A stretch of DNA of 64,000 bases from Lysobacter_F sp035645555 (lineage in GTDB: Bacteria > Pseudomonadota > Gammaproteobacteria > Xanthomonadales > Xanthomonadaceae): the NCBI GenBank assembly GCA_035645555.1, contig DASQMI010000068.1, forward strand, positions 1-64,000, read 5' to 3'. The notes under the pieces are model-generated. The model did no database searches. It was not told the DNA's origin and worked only from the letters and a program-made list of their open reading frames with translations. Position 1 is the first letter of the stretch. Every line of letters begins with the position of its first letter. This document shows, one piece after another, positions 15,861 to 24,203 of this stretch. Made by a program: the position numbers and the translations under genes.

Positions 15861-16472
15861 ATGTCGATCGTCGTCCGCGACGTGCGCGAGCACGAGCTGG
15901 ATTCCGTCCTGGCCCTCAACAATGCCGCCGGCCCCGCGATCCTGCCGCTGGACGCCGCGCGCCCGCGCTATTTCTACGAACGGGCCGAGTATTTCCGCAT
16001 TGCCGAACGCGATGGCCAGATGGCCGGTTTCATGGTCGGCTTCGGCAGCAGCGCCGAACACGACAGCAGCAATTTCCGCTGGTTCGGCGAGCGCTATCCG
16101 CAGTTCTTCTACATCGACCGCATCGTCGTCGCCAGCCGCCGCCGCGGCGGCGGCGTCGGGCGCGCGTTCTACGCCGACGCGCAGAGCTACGCCGAGCTGC
16201 GCTACCCGCACATGGCCTGCGAGGTGCTGCTGGAAGGCGGCGCCGATCCGGCGCTGCTGTTCCACGGCAGCTTCGGCTTCCACGAGGTGGGGCAGTCGGT
16301 CATGCCGGAAACCGGTCTGCGCGCGGCGATGCTGCTGAAGTCGCTGTGCAGCTACCCGTGGGTGCAGCAGACCTACGGCGAGGCGCTGCCGCACGTGCCG
16401 TGGATCCTGCCCCCGCGCGCGATCGCCCTGCAGGCGGCGATGCCCGCGCTGTCGACCGGAACCGATCCGTGA
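15861..16472 (+). CDS. GNAT-family N-acetyltransferase
   Basis: The 203-residue protein has the GNAT core: an N-terminal EHELDSVLALNNAAGP, the beta strand YIDRIVVASRRRGGGVGRAF (acetyl-CoA pyrophosphate-binding loop, motif A), and a closing LFHGSFGFHEVGQ. Substrate unknown. Its stop codon overlaps the minC start by 4 bases (GTGA), so it is translationally coupled to the division-site operon. Confidence 0.85.
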   Translation: MSIVVRDVREHELDSVLALNNAAGPAILPLDAARPRYFYERAEYFRIAERDGQMAGFMVGFGSSAEHDSSNFRWFGERYPQFFYIDRIVVASRRRGGGVGRAFYADAQSYAELRYPHMACEVLLEGGADPALLFHGSFGFHEVGQSVMPETGLRAAMLLKSLCSYPWVQQTYGEALPHVPWILPPRAIALQAAMPALSTGTDP

Positions 16473-17239
16473 GCGTGGCGGCGGATTACGAACAGGCCGG
16501 CGAACTCAAGTTCGGCCAGGTCGGCATCGCCAACCTCCGCATCCGCACGCTCGACGTGCCGCGTCTGGTCGCCGAGATGCGCGACCGGGTGACGCGCGCG
16601 CCGAAGCTGTTCGCGCGCGCCGCGGTGGTGATCGACCTGGGTGGCCTGACCCGCCTGCCCGACGTCGCCACCGTGCAGGCGCTGCTGGACGGCCTGCGTG
16701 AGGCCGGCGTGCTGCCGGTGGCGCTGGCGTACGGCACCAGCGAGACCGAGCGGCTCGCCGAGGCACTCGGCCTGCCGCTGCTCGCAAAGTTTCGCGCCCA
16801 GTACGAGCGCGACGGCGAGGCGGTTCCGCCCGCGCCGGCCCCTGCCGCAGCGCCCGCCCCCGCCGAGCCGCCGCGCGCGACCGCTCCGGCCGCGCGCGCC
16901 GCGGGCCAGCCCGGGCTGATCCACGCCGCGCCGGTGCGCTCCGGCCAGCAGGTCTACGCCGATCAACGCGACCTGACCGTGCTCGCCGCGGTCGGCGCCG
17001 GCGCCGAGGTCATCGCCGACGGCTCGATCCACATCTACGGCCCGCTGCGCGGACGCGCGCTGGCGGGCGCGCAAGGTTTCGAACAGGCGCGTATCTTCTG
17101 CCTGGAATTCCACGCCGAACTGGTCGCCATCGCCGGCCACTACAAGGTGCTGGAGGACATTCCGAAGGACGTGCGCGGCAAGCCCGTGCAAATCTGGCTG
17201 GAACAGGGGCAGATCCGCATCGCCACGCTGGACACCTAG
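16469..17239 (+). CDS. minC: Septum-site determining protein MinC
   Basis: The 256-residue protein inhibits FtsZ polymerisation away from mid-cell. It has an N-terminal MinC_N domain (ELKFGQVGIANLRIRTLD...), a 50-residue linker rich in Pro and Ala, and the C-terminal beta-helix MinC_C (VYADQRDLTVLAAVGAGAEVIADGSIHIYGPLRGRALAG), which contacts MinD. The start is a GTG at 16469 overlapping the GNAT stop; a second in-frame GTG two codons later is the alternative. minD starts 61 bases downstream. Confidence 0.93.
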   Translation: MSVAADYEQAGELKFGQVGIANLRIRTLDVPRLVAEMRDRVTRAPKLFARAAVVIDLGGLTRLPDVATVQALLDGLREAGVLPVALAYGTSETERLAEALGLPLLAKFRAQYERDGEAVPPAPAPAAAPAPAEPPRATAPAARAAGQPGLIHAAPVRSGQQVYADQRDLTVLAAVGAGAEVIADGSIHIYGPLRGRALAGAQGFEQARIFCLEFHAELVAIAGHYKVLEDIPKDVRGKPVQIWLEQGQIRIATLDT

Positions 17240-17300
17240 AACGACACCGGCCCGCCGGCCGATTCCGGCGCGCGCCGCACCACAGACGGGAGAAACGACA

Positions 17301-18110
17301 TTGGCCGAAATCATCGTAGTCACCTCGGGCAAGGGCGGCGTCGGCAAGACCACCACCAGCGCCAGCCTCGCATGCGGACTGGCCCGACGCGGCCACAAGG
17401 TGGCGGTGATCGACTTCGACGTCGGCCTGCGTAATCTCGACCTGATCATGGGCTGCGAACGCCGCGTGGTGTACGACTTCGTCAACGTCGTGCACGGCGA
17501 GGCGTCGCTCAAGCAGGCGCTGATCAAGGACAAGCGTTTCGACAACCTGTACGTGCTCGCCGCCTCGCAGACGCGAGACAAGGACGCGCTCACCAAGGAA
17601 GGCGTGCAGAAGGTGCTCGACGAACTGGCCGCCGAGGGCTTCGACTACATCGTCTGCGATTCGCCGGCCGGCATCGAGAAGGGCGCGTTCCTCGCCATGT
17701 ACTTCGCCGACCAGGCGGTGGTGGTGGTCAACCCCGAGGTGTCCTCGGTGCGCGACTCCGACCGCATCCTCGGCCTGCTGGCCTCCAAGACCCGCAAGGC
17801 CGAACAGGGCGAGCGCGTCAAGGAGCACCTGCTGCTGACCCGCTACAGCCCCAAGCGGGTGGAAACCGGCGAGATGCTGAGCGTCGGCGACGTCGAGGAG
17901 ATCCTCGGCCTCAAGACCATCGGCGTGATCCCCGAATCGCCGGACGTGCTCAATGCCTCCAACAAGGGCGAGCCGGTGATCCTGGAAGACGAATCCGACG
18001 CCGCGCAGGCCTACGACGACGCGGTCGCGCGCCTGCTCGGCGAGAGCCGGCCGATGCGCTTCACCACCGTGGAGAAGAAGGGCTTCTTCAGCAAGCTCTT
18101 CGGGGGCTGA
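17301..18110 (+). CDS. minD: Septum-site determining ATPase MinD
   Basis: The 269-residue protein begins AEIIVVTSGKGGVGKTT, the deviant Walker A motif of ParA/MinD ATPases, followed by VIDFDVGLRNLDLIMGCERR and DYIVCDSPAGIE. The C-terminus (KKGFFSKLFGG) is the amphipathic membrane-targeting helix. It recruits MinC to the membrane and oscillates with MinE. The start is TTG at 17301 after GGGAGAAACGACA; no ATG or GTG fits the conserved N-terminus. minE begins 2 bases after its stop. Confidence 0.97.
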   Translation: MAEIIVVTSGKGGVGKTTTSASLACGLARRGHKVAVIDFDVGLRNLDLIMGCERRVVYDFVNVVHGEASLKQALIKDKRFDNLYVLAASQTRDKDALTKEGVQKVLDELAAEGFDYIVCDSPAGIEKGAFLAMYFADQAVVVVNPEVSSVRDSDRILGLLASKTRKAEQGERVKEHLLLTRYSPKRVETGEMLSVGDVEEILGLKTIGVIPESPDVLNASNKGEPVILEDESDAAQAYDDAVARLLGESRPMRFTTVEKKGFFSKLFGG

Positions 18111-18112
18111 CC

Positions 18113-18376
18113 ATGGGCCTGTTCGATTTCCTGCTGGCCAAGAAGCAGACAGCCTCCGTCGCCAAGGAACGCCTGCGCATCATCGTCGCCCACGAGCGCG
18201 TGGGCCGGAACGGCCCCGACTACCTGCCGATGCTGCAGCGCGAACTGCTCGAGGTGATCCGCAAGTACGTCAATGTCGACGTCGACGCGGTCAAGGTCGA
18301 CCTGATCGGCGACGGCGACAGCAAGGTGCTCGACATCTCGGTCGCGCTGCCGGAGAACCCGTCGCAGCCGGGCTGA
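18113..18376 (+). CDS. minE: Cell division topological specificity factor MinE
   Basis: The 87-residue protein has the usual MinE layout: an N-terminal membrane-targeting segment (MGLFDFLLAKKQ), the MinD-contact helix (ASVAKERLRIIVAHER), and the dimeric topological domain (YLPMLQRELLEVIRKYVNVD). It stimulates MinD ATPase and drives pole-to-pole oscillation. It starts 2 bases after minD, and an HExxH protein follows 8 bases later in the same operon. Confidence 0.96.
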   Translation: MGLFDFLLAKKQTASVAKERLRIIVAHERVGRNGPDYLPMLQRELLEVIRKYVNVDVDAVKVDLIGDGDSKVLDISVALPENPSQPG

Positions 18377-18384
18377 CGCCCGCC

Positions 18385-18858
18385 ATGCTGACGCTTGCCG
18401 ACATCGACACCACGGCCTCCGCCGCGCTGCTGGCGCGCTACGGCCTGCAGCTGGTCCAGGTCGCCGACGGCGCGCCGATCCCCGGCAGCTACTGGGGCGA
18501 ACCGGAGGCCGGTCTGGTCGGCACCACCGTCTACGCGCGCGCCGATACGCCGGTGCATTCGCTGCTGCACGAGGCGGCGCACCTGATCGTGCTGCCGCCG
18601 GAGCGCCGCGCGCAGGTGCACACCGACGCCACCGATTCGATCGAGGAAGAGGACGCCGTATGCGTGCTGCAGGCGCTGCTGGGCGATGCCCTGCCCGGCG
18701 TCGGCCGCGCGCGCGTGCTCGCCGACATGGACGCCTGGGGCTATACGTTCCGGCTCGGCTCGGCGCAGGCCTATGTCGAGCACGACGCCGAGCACGCTTG
18801 GGCGTGGCTGATGCGGCGCGGACTGGTCGACGACACGCGCCGGCTGCGGGTGCCGTGA
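18385..18858 (+). CDS. Unknown protein with an HExxH motif, in the min operon
   Basis: The 157-residue protein has SLLHEAAHLIV with an HExxH zinc-protease signature at His62-His66 and an acidic EEEDAVC run at residues 87-90 that could supply a glutamate ligand. This resembles the compact gluzincin core seen in IrrE/ImmA-type proteases, though overall similarity is not apparent. No signal peptide or membrane segment. It begins 8 bases after minE and overlaps the next gene by one base (TGATG). A catalytic role is inferred from the motif only. Confidence 0.7.
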   Translation: MLTLADIDTTASAALLARYGLQLVQVADGAPIPGSYWGEPEAGLVGTTVYARADTPVHSLLHEAAHLIVLPPERRAQVHTDATDSIEEEDAVCVLQALLGDALPGVGRARVLADMDAWGYTFRLGSAQAYVEHDAEHAWAWLMRRGLVDDTRRLRVP

Positions 18859-19529
18859 TGCGCGACACCGGCGACGCGCGCCGCTGGCATGGGATGGCGC
18901 TGATCGCCGCCGGCACCCATCGCGTGTGCGTGCTCGATCCCGACGATCCGCGTTGCTGCCTCAAGTTCGAGCGGCCGCTCCACGAGCGCCCGCCGGCCGG
19001 CCCGCGCGAACGCCTGCGCCGCGCGTTCGGTCGCCGCTTTCCGCGCTTCGGCGACAACGCCACCGAATGGCGCGCCTGGCGGCGACTGCATGCGCGCTTC
19101 GGCGACGCGCTCGACGAGCGCTTCGCGCGCTGCGAGGCGCTGGTGCAGATGCCGCACGGCCTGGCGCTGCGTCAGCGTTGCGTGACGGACGCCGACGGGG
19201 CGCCCGCGCCGAGCCTGTACCGGCTGCTGTTCGAGCGACCGCGCCATCCGGCGGATGCGCTGTGCGCCGCGGTCGACCGCTTCGAGGCGTGGCTGCTCGC
19301 CAACGCGGTGCCGCTGTTCGACCTCAACGCCGGCAACTTCGTGGTGGTCGAGCGCGACGGCGCCCTGCAGCTGGTGTGCATCGACAGCAAGTCGCTCCTG
19401 GCCGGCAAGGAACTGCTGCCGCTCTCGCGCTGGTCGCGGACCCTACTGCGACGCAAGATCGCACGCCGCGCCGCGCGCCTGCGCCAGCGCATCCGCGACG
19501 CGCTCGCCACGCCGACCTCCGCGCCCTGA
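18858..19529 (+). CDS. YrbL-like (PhoP regulatory network) kinase-fold protein
   Basis: The 223-residue protein has features of the YrbL/PhoP-network family, a diminutive protein-kinase-like fold: a lysine in a strand (RCCLKFERPL), an EWRAWRRLHARFGD helix, and a catalytic-loop-like VPLFDLNAGNFVV followed by VCIDSK. This matches a D-x4-N plus D arrangement. The C-terminus is strongly basic (TLLRRKIARRAARLRQRIRD). Its start overlaps the HExxH gene by one base, so the two are translationally coupled. E. coli YrbL is PhoP-regulated with no known substrate. Confidence 0.7.
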   Translation: MRDTGDARRWHGMALIAAGTHRVCVLDPDDPRCCLKFERPLHERPPAGPRERLRRAFGRRFPRFGDNATEWRAWRRLHARFGDALDERFARCEALVQMPHGLALRQRCVTDADGAPAPSLYRLLFERPRHPADALCAAVDRFEAWLLANAVPLFDLNAGNFVVVERDGALQLVCIDSKSLLAGKELLPLSRWSRTLLRRKIARRAARLRQRIRDALATPTSAP

Positions 19530-19612
19530 CCTTCCGCCCTTGCGCGGCCGGGCGGGCGCCCTCTAGCCTTCCGGACCCGGCGCTTGCGCGCGAACCACCC
19601 GGAGTCCGCCCC

Positions 19613-21604
19613 ATGAAACCCGCCCGTGCCCTGCTGGCACTGAGCATCGTCGCCGTCCTCGCCGTCAGCGGCTGCAAGAAGGCGCCGTCGCCGAGCGCGC
19701 AGACCGGCGCGCAACCGCCCGAGGGCGAGACCGCCGACCAGTTCATCGCGCGCGTCAACGCCGAGTACAAGGCGATGTACCCGGAGCTCAGCGCGGCGCA
19801 GTGGCTGTCCTCGACCTACATCAACGACGACAGCCAGCTGGTTTCGGCGAAGGCCAACGAGCGCTACCTCGCGCAGCTGCGTACCTGGATCGAGCAGGCC
19901 CGCCGCTTCGAAGGGCAGCCGATGTCGCCGGAGACCGCGCGCGCGATCAAGCTGCTGAAGCTCGGCACCGCGCTGCCGCCGCCGAAGGATCCGAAGAAGC
20001 TCGCCGAGCTCACCCAGCTCGCCACCCGCATGGAAGGCATGTACGGCGCCGGCCAGTACTGCACCGGAAGCGGCGACGCCAAGACCTGCCGCCAGCTCGG
20101 CGAGCTCGAGGACGTGCTGCGCAGCAGCCGCGACTACGACGCGCAGCTCGACGCCTGGCAGGGCTGGCACACCATCGCCGTGCCGATGCGCGGCGACTAC
20201 CAGCGCTTCGTCGAACTCGCCAACGAAGGCGCGCGCGACCTCGGTTTCGCCGATGCCGGCGAGATGTGGCGCTCCGGCTACGACATGTCGCCGGCGGAAA
20301 TCGCCGCCGAGACCGACCGCCTGTGGGGCCAGGTCAAGCCGTTGTACGAGCAGCTGCACTGCTACGCGCGCACCCGCCTGCAGGCGAAGTACGGCCCGGA
20401 CAAGGGCCAGGTCGCCGGCGGCATGCTGCCCGCGCACCTGATGGGCAACATGTGGCAGCAGGACTGGGGCAATTTGTGGGACCTGCTGGCGCCGTACCCG
20501 GGTGCCGGCGATCTCGACATCACCGGCGCGCTCGACGCGCAGCACCGCCGCAACTACGTCGAAGCGCTCGGCCGCCAGCCGGCCGACAAGATCGGCACGC
20601 CGGCGGAAATGGCCCAGGTTCAGCAGGACGCCTCGCTCGCCACCGCGCGCCAGATGACCGAGCGCGCGCAGGACTTCTACGTCTCGCTCGGCATGCCGAA
20701 GCTGCCGGAGAGCTACTGGCAGAAGACCCAGTTCATCAAACCGCGCGACCGCGACGTGGTCTGCCACGCCAGCGCGTGGGACATGAACATGTCCGGCGAC
20801 GTGCGCACCAAGATGTGCATCAAGCCGAACGAGGAAGACTTCACCACCATCTACCACGAGCTCGGCCACGTCTATTACTACCTCGCCTACAACAAGCTGC
20901 CGCCGATCTTCCAGCAGGGCGCGCACGACGGCTTCCACGAGGCGATCGGCGACACCATCGTGCTGGCGATGACGCCGCAGTACCTCAACTCGATCGGGCT
21001 GGTCGGCGAGCAGCAGCAGAGCAACGAGGCGCTGATCAACGCGCAGATGCGCATGGCGCTCGCCAAGGTCGCGTTCATGCCGTTCGGCCTGATGATCGAT
21101 CGCTGGCGCTGGGGCGTGTTCGACGGCTCGATCAAGCCGGACAGCTACAACCGGGCGTGGTGGGAGCTGAAGGCGAAGTACCAGGGCGTGGCGCCGGCGA
21201 TGCCGCGCGACGAGCAGTTCTTCGACCCGGGTGCGAAGTACCACGTGCCGGGCAACACGCCGTACACCCGCTACTTCCTCGCTCACGTGCTGCAGTTCCA
21301 GTTCTACAAGGCGCTGTGCGACTCGGCCGGCTACCAGGGTCCGCTGCACCAGTGCAGCTTCTACGGCAACAAGCAGGCCGGCCAGAAGTTCTGGGCGATG
21401 CTGGGCAAGGGCGCCAGTCAGCCGTGGCAGAAGACGCTGAAGGAGCTGACCGGCACCGAGCGCATGGACGCCTCGGCGGTGCTGGAGTACTTCGCCCCGC
21501 TGCAGCAGTGGCTGCAGCAGCAGAACGAGGGCCAGACCTGCGGCTGGCAGGCGAACGCCACCCCGGCAGCGGCGCCCGCGCCGGCCGCGAAGACCCGCGG
21601 CTGA
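19613..21604 (+). CDS. M2-family peptidyl-dipeptidase (bacterial ACE), lipoprotein
   Basis: The 663-residue precursor has a lipoprotein signal (ALLALSIVAVLAVSGC with Cys at the lipobox, then KK), predicting an outer-membrane-anchored periplasmic or surface enzyme. The catalytic site is His415-Glu-Leu-Gly-His419 (YHELGH) with the third ligand Glu443 (HEAIGD), the spacing of angiotensin-converting enzymes. M2 enzymes release C-terminal dipeptides. Xanthomonas species carry a characterised homologue. It is a single gene ending in a strong terminator. Confidence 0.95.
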   Translation: MKPARALLALSIVAVLAVSGCKKAPSPSAQTGAQPPEGETADQFIARVNAEYKAMYPELSAAQWLSSTYINDDSQLVSAKANERYLAQLRTWIEQARRFEGQPMSPETARAIKLLKLGTALPPPKDPKKLAELTQLATRMEGMYGAGQYCTGSGDAKTCRQLGELEDVLRSSRDYDAQLDAWQGWHTIAVPMRGDYQRFVELANEGARDLGFADAGEMWRSGYDMSPAEIAAETDRLWGQVKPLYEQLHCYARTRLQAKYGPDKGQVAGGMLPAHLMGNMWQQDWGNLWDLLAPYPGAGDLDITGALDAQHRRNYVEALGRQPADKIGTPAEMAQVQQDASLATARQMTERAQDFYVSLGMPKLPESYWQKTQFIKPRDRDVVCHASAWDMNMSGDVRTKMCIKPNEEDFTTIYHELGHVYYYLAYNKLPPIFQQGAHDGFHEAIGDTIVLAMTPQYLNSIGLVGEQQQSNEALINAQMRMALAKVAFMPFGLMIDRWRWGVFDGSIKPDSYNRAWWELKAKYQGVAPAMPRDEQFFDPGAKYHVPGNTPYTRYFLAHVLQFQFYKALCDSAGYQGPLHQCSFYGNKQAGQKFWAMLGKGASQPWQKTLKELTGTERMDASAVLEYFAPLQQWLQQQNEGQTCGWQANATPAAAPAPAAKTRG

Positions 21605-21623
21605 GCGCACGCTCCGAAGGAAA

Positions 21624-21657
21624 ACAAAAAGGCCGGCGGAAGCCGGCCTTTTCGTTT
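21624..21657. terminator. Intrinsic terminator, likely bidirectional
   Basis: A 9-bp stem (AAGGCCGGC / GCCGGCCTT) with a GGAA loop is flanked by an A-run on the left and TTTTCGTTT on the right, so it can work in both directions. It ends the M2 peptidase transcript and may stop tex transcripts arriving from the right. Confidence 0.85.
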
Positions 21658-21680
21658 GACAACCCGTCAGCCCGGTGTAT

Positions 21681-21755
21681 GTAGGAGCGGCTTCAGCCGC
21701 GACCGCGACTCCACCACCCAGCTTCCCGCACGCCGCGGCTGAAGCCGCCCCTACC
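21681..21755. repeat. Paired GTAGGAGCGGCTTCAGCCGC-type palindromic repeat
   Basis: Two inverted copies face each other about 30 bases apart: GTAGGAGCGGCTTCAGCCGC at 21681-21700 and its reverse complement at about 21734-21755, with one mismatch near the outer end. Each copy also contains an internal palindrome (GCGGCTTCAGCCGC). The form fits an intergenic REP/REPIN-like element. It lies in the gap between the converging M2 peptidase and tex. A second copy lies at 27453-27519. Confidence 0.8.
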
Positions 21756-21794
21756 CTCCGGTCCTGTCGCGCTGCATGTACCCGCTGCGCATGC

Positions 21795-24128
21795 TCAGCG
21801 TTCGCGCTTGGCCTTGGCGAACGCCGCGGCGAGCGCATTGCCGATCGGCGCCTCGGCACGCGGTTTGGACGCCGGCGCCGGACGACCCCGCTCGCTGCGC
21901 TCGGCGGGCCGCGCGCCGCTTGGACGCGAACGCTCGCGTGCCGATTCGGCGGTGTCGTCGAGGCGTCGGGTCAGGGCGATCCGCTTGCGCGCGACGTCCA
22001 CCTCCAGGACCTTCACCTTCACCACGTCGCCGGCCTTAACCACTTCGCGCGGGTCCTTCACGTAGCGGTCGGCGAGCGCAGAGATGTGGATCAGCCCGTC
22101 CTGGTGGACGCCGATGTCGACGAACGCGCCGAACGCGGCGACGTTGGTGACCACGCCCTCCAGCACCATGCCGGGCTTGAGGTCCTTGATGTCCTCCACA
22201 CCATCGGCGAAACGCGCGGTGATGAACTCCGGGCGCGGATCGCGGCCGGGCTTCTCCAGCTCCTTGAGGATGTCGCGCACGGTCGGCACGCCGAAACGCC
22301 CGCAGGTGAACTCCTCCGGACGCAGCGTGCGCAGGAATGCGCTGTCGCCGATCAGCTGGCGGATCGGCCGGCCGCACGCCTTCACGATGCGCTCGACGAC
22401 CGGGTAGGCCTCCGGGTGCACCGCGGAGGCGTCGAGCGGCTCGTCGCCGTCGGCGATACGCAGGAAGCCGGCGCACTGTTCGAACGTCTTCTCACCGAGG
22501 CGCGGCACCTTCAGCAGCTCCTTGCGGGTGCGGAACGCGCCATGCGTGTCGCGGAACATCACGATGTTCTCGGCGACCGTGCTGCTCAGGCCGGCGACGC
22601 GCGCCAGCAGCGGCGCAGAGGCGGTGTTGACGTGCACGCCGACCGCGTTGACGCAGTCCTCCACCGTCGCATCGAGACGTCGCGCCAGCTTGTACTGATC
22701 GACATCGTGCTGGTACTGGCCGACGCCGATGGATTTCGGTTCGATCTTGACCAGCTCGGCGAGCGGGTCCTGCAGCCGGCGCGCAATCGACACCGCACCG
22801 CGCAGGCTGACGTCGAGGTTCGGGAACTCACGCGCGGCCAGCTCCGACGCCGAATACACCGAGGCGCCCGCTTCGCTGACCACGACCTTCGTGAGTTTCA
22901 GCTCGGGCCAGCGGCGGATCAGCTCGGCGGCGAGGCGCTCGGTCTCGCGGCTGGCGGTGCCGTTGCCGATCGCGACCAGCTCCACCGCGTGCCTGGCGCA
23001 TAGCGCGCGCAGCTGCTGCAGCGACTCCTCCCACTGGCGCTTCGGCTCGTGCGGATAGATCGTCGCGGTGTCGACCAGCTTGCCGGTGCGATCGACCACG
23101 GCGACCTTCACGCCGGTGCGCAGACCGGGATCCAGCCCCAGCACCGCACGCGGGCCCGCCGGCGCGGCGAGCAGCAGATCCTTGAGATTGTGGCCGAACA
23201 CCGCGATCGCCTCGGCCTCGGCCTTCTCGCGCGCCTGCGCGAACAGGTCCAGCATCAGATGCAGGTGCAGCTTGGCGCGCCAGGTGAGTCGCACCGCCTG
23301 CAGTAGCCAGGCATCGGCGGAGCGGCCGCGATCGGCGACGCCGACGTGCGCGGCCACGCGGCCTTCCGCCTGCTTGTGCCCTGCCTCGGCATCGCTTCCG
23401 ACCTCCAGATCCAGGGTGACGAATTCCTCTCTGCGCGCGCGAAACAGCGCGAGCAGCCGGTGCGAGGGAATCTTCGCCAGCGGCTCGGCGTGGTCGAAGT
23501 AGTCGCGGTACTTCGCGCCGGCCTCCTCCTTGCCGTCGACCACGCGGGCGCGGATCACGCCGACCTCCTGCAGCCATTCGCGCAGGCGGCCGACCAGCGT
23601 CGGGTCTTCGCCCCAGCGTTCCATCAAGATCGCGCGCGCGCCTTCGAGCGCGGCCTTGGCATCCGCTACGCCCTTTTCGGCATCGACGAAGGCGGCCGCG
23701 AACGCTTCCGGATCGCGCGTGGGGTCCTCCAGCAGCCCATCGGCCAGCGGCTCGAGGCCCGCCTCACGCGCGATCTGCGCCTTGGTGCGGCGCTTCGGCT
23801 TGTACGGCAGGTACAGGTCTTCCAGCCGCGACTTGGTGTCGGCCGCCTCGATGTCGGCGCGCAGTTCCGGGCTCAGCTTGCCCTGCTCGTCGATGCTGGC
23901 GAGGATCGCCGCGCGCCGCTCCTCGAGTTCACGCAGGTACGCCAGCCGCGTCTCCAGCATGCGCAGCTGGGTGTCGTCGAGCCCGCCGGTCACTTCCTTG
24001 CGGTAGCGCGCGATGAACGGCACCGTCGCGCCTTCATCGAGCAGCGCCACCGCGGCGCGTACTTGCGCGGGCGTGGCGCCGATGTCCTGGGCGATGACGG
24101 AAGCGATGCGCGAAGCGGTGTCCTGCAT
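21795..24128 (-). CDS. tex: Tex-family RNA-binding transcription accessory protein
   Basis: The 777-residue protein has the Tex architecture: an N-terminal helical domain (TPAQVRAAVALLDEGATVPFIARYRKE), a YqgF/RNase H-like domain (VLGLDPGLRTGVKVAVVD), helix-hairpin-helix modules (NTASAPLLARVAGLSSTVA, RTRKELLKVPRLGEKTFEQCAGFLRI), and an S1 RNA-binding domain (GMVLEGVVTNVAAFGAFVDIGVHQDGLIHISALAD). A basic Arg/Pro/Ala tail follows. The start is ATG at 24128 (MQDTASRI); 16 further in-frame codons upstream are not conserved in type. It follows the MFS gene by 75 bases on the same strand. Confidence 0.95.
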   Translation of the reverse strand: MQDTASRIASVIAQDIGATPAQVRAAVALLDEGATVPFIARYRKEVTGGLDDTQLRMLETRLAYLRELEERRAAILASIDEQGKLSPELRADIEAADTKSRLEDLYLPYKPKRRTKAQIAREAGLEPLADGLLEDPTRDPEAFAAAFVDAEKGVADAKAALEGARAILMERWGEDPTLVGRLREWLQEVGVIRARVVDGKEEAGAKYRDYFDHAEPLAKIPSHRLLALFRARREEFVTLDLEVGSDAEAGHKQAEGRVAAHVGVADRGRSADAWLLQAVRLTWRAKLHLHLMLDLFAQAREKAEAEAIAVFGHNLKDLLLAAPAGPRAVLGLDPGLRTGVKVAVVDRTGKLVDTATIYPHEPKRQWEESLQQLRALCARHAVELVAIGNGTASRETERLAAELIRRWPELKLTKVVVSEAGASVYSASELAAREFPNLDVSLRGAVSIARRLQDPLAELVKIEPKSIGVGQYQHDVDQYKLARRLDATVEDCVNAVGVHVNTASAPLLARVAGLSSTVAENIVMFRDTHGAFRTRKELLKVPRLGEKTFEQCAGFLRIADGDEPLDASAVHPEAYPVVERIVKACGRPIRQLIGDSAFLRTLRPEEFTCGRFGVPTVRDILKELEKPGRDPRPEFITARFADGVEDIKDLKPGMVLEGVVTNVAAFGAFVDIGVHQDGLIHISALADRYVKDPREVVKAGDVVKVKVLEVDVARKRIALTRRLDDTAESARERSRPSGARPAERSERGRPAPASKPRAEAPIGNALAAAFAKAKRER

Positions 24129-24203
24129 GAGCGGTACTGCGAAGCGGGGGAGCGGCGATTGTGGCAAGCCGACCATGCCGCGGAAACCCGTTGACAGCGG
24201 CGA

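Noticed and set aside
19172..21859. 895-codon frame opposite the M2 peptidase
   Set aside because: Shadow of high-GC coding; the opposite strand holds the clear HELGH enzyme.
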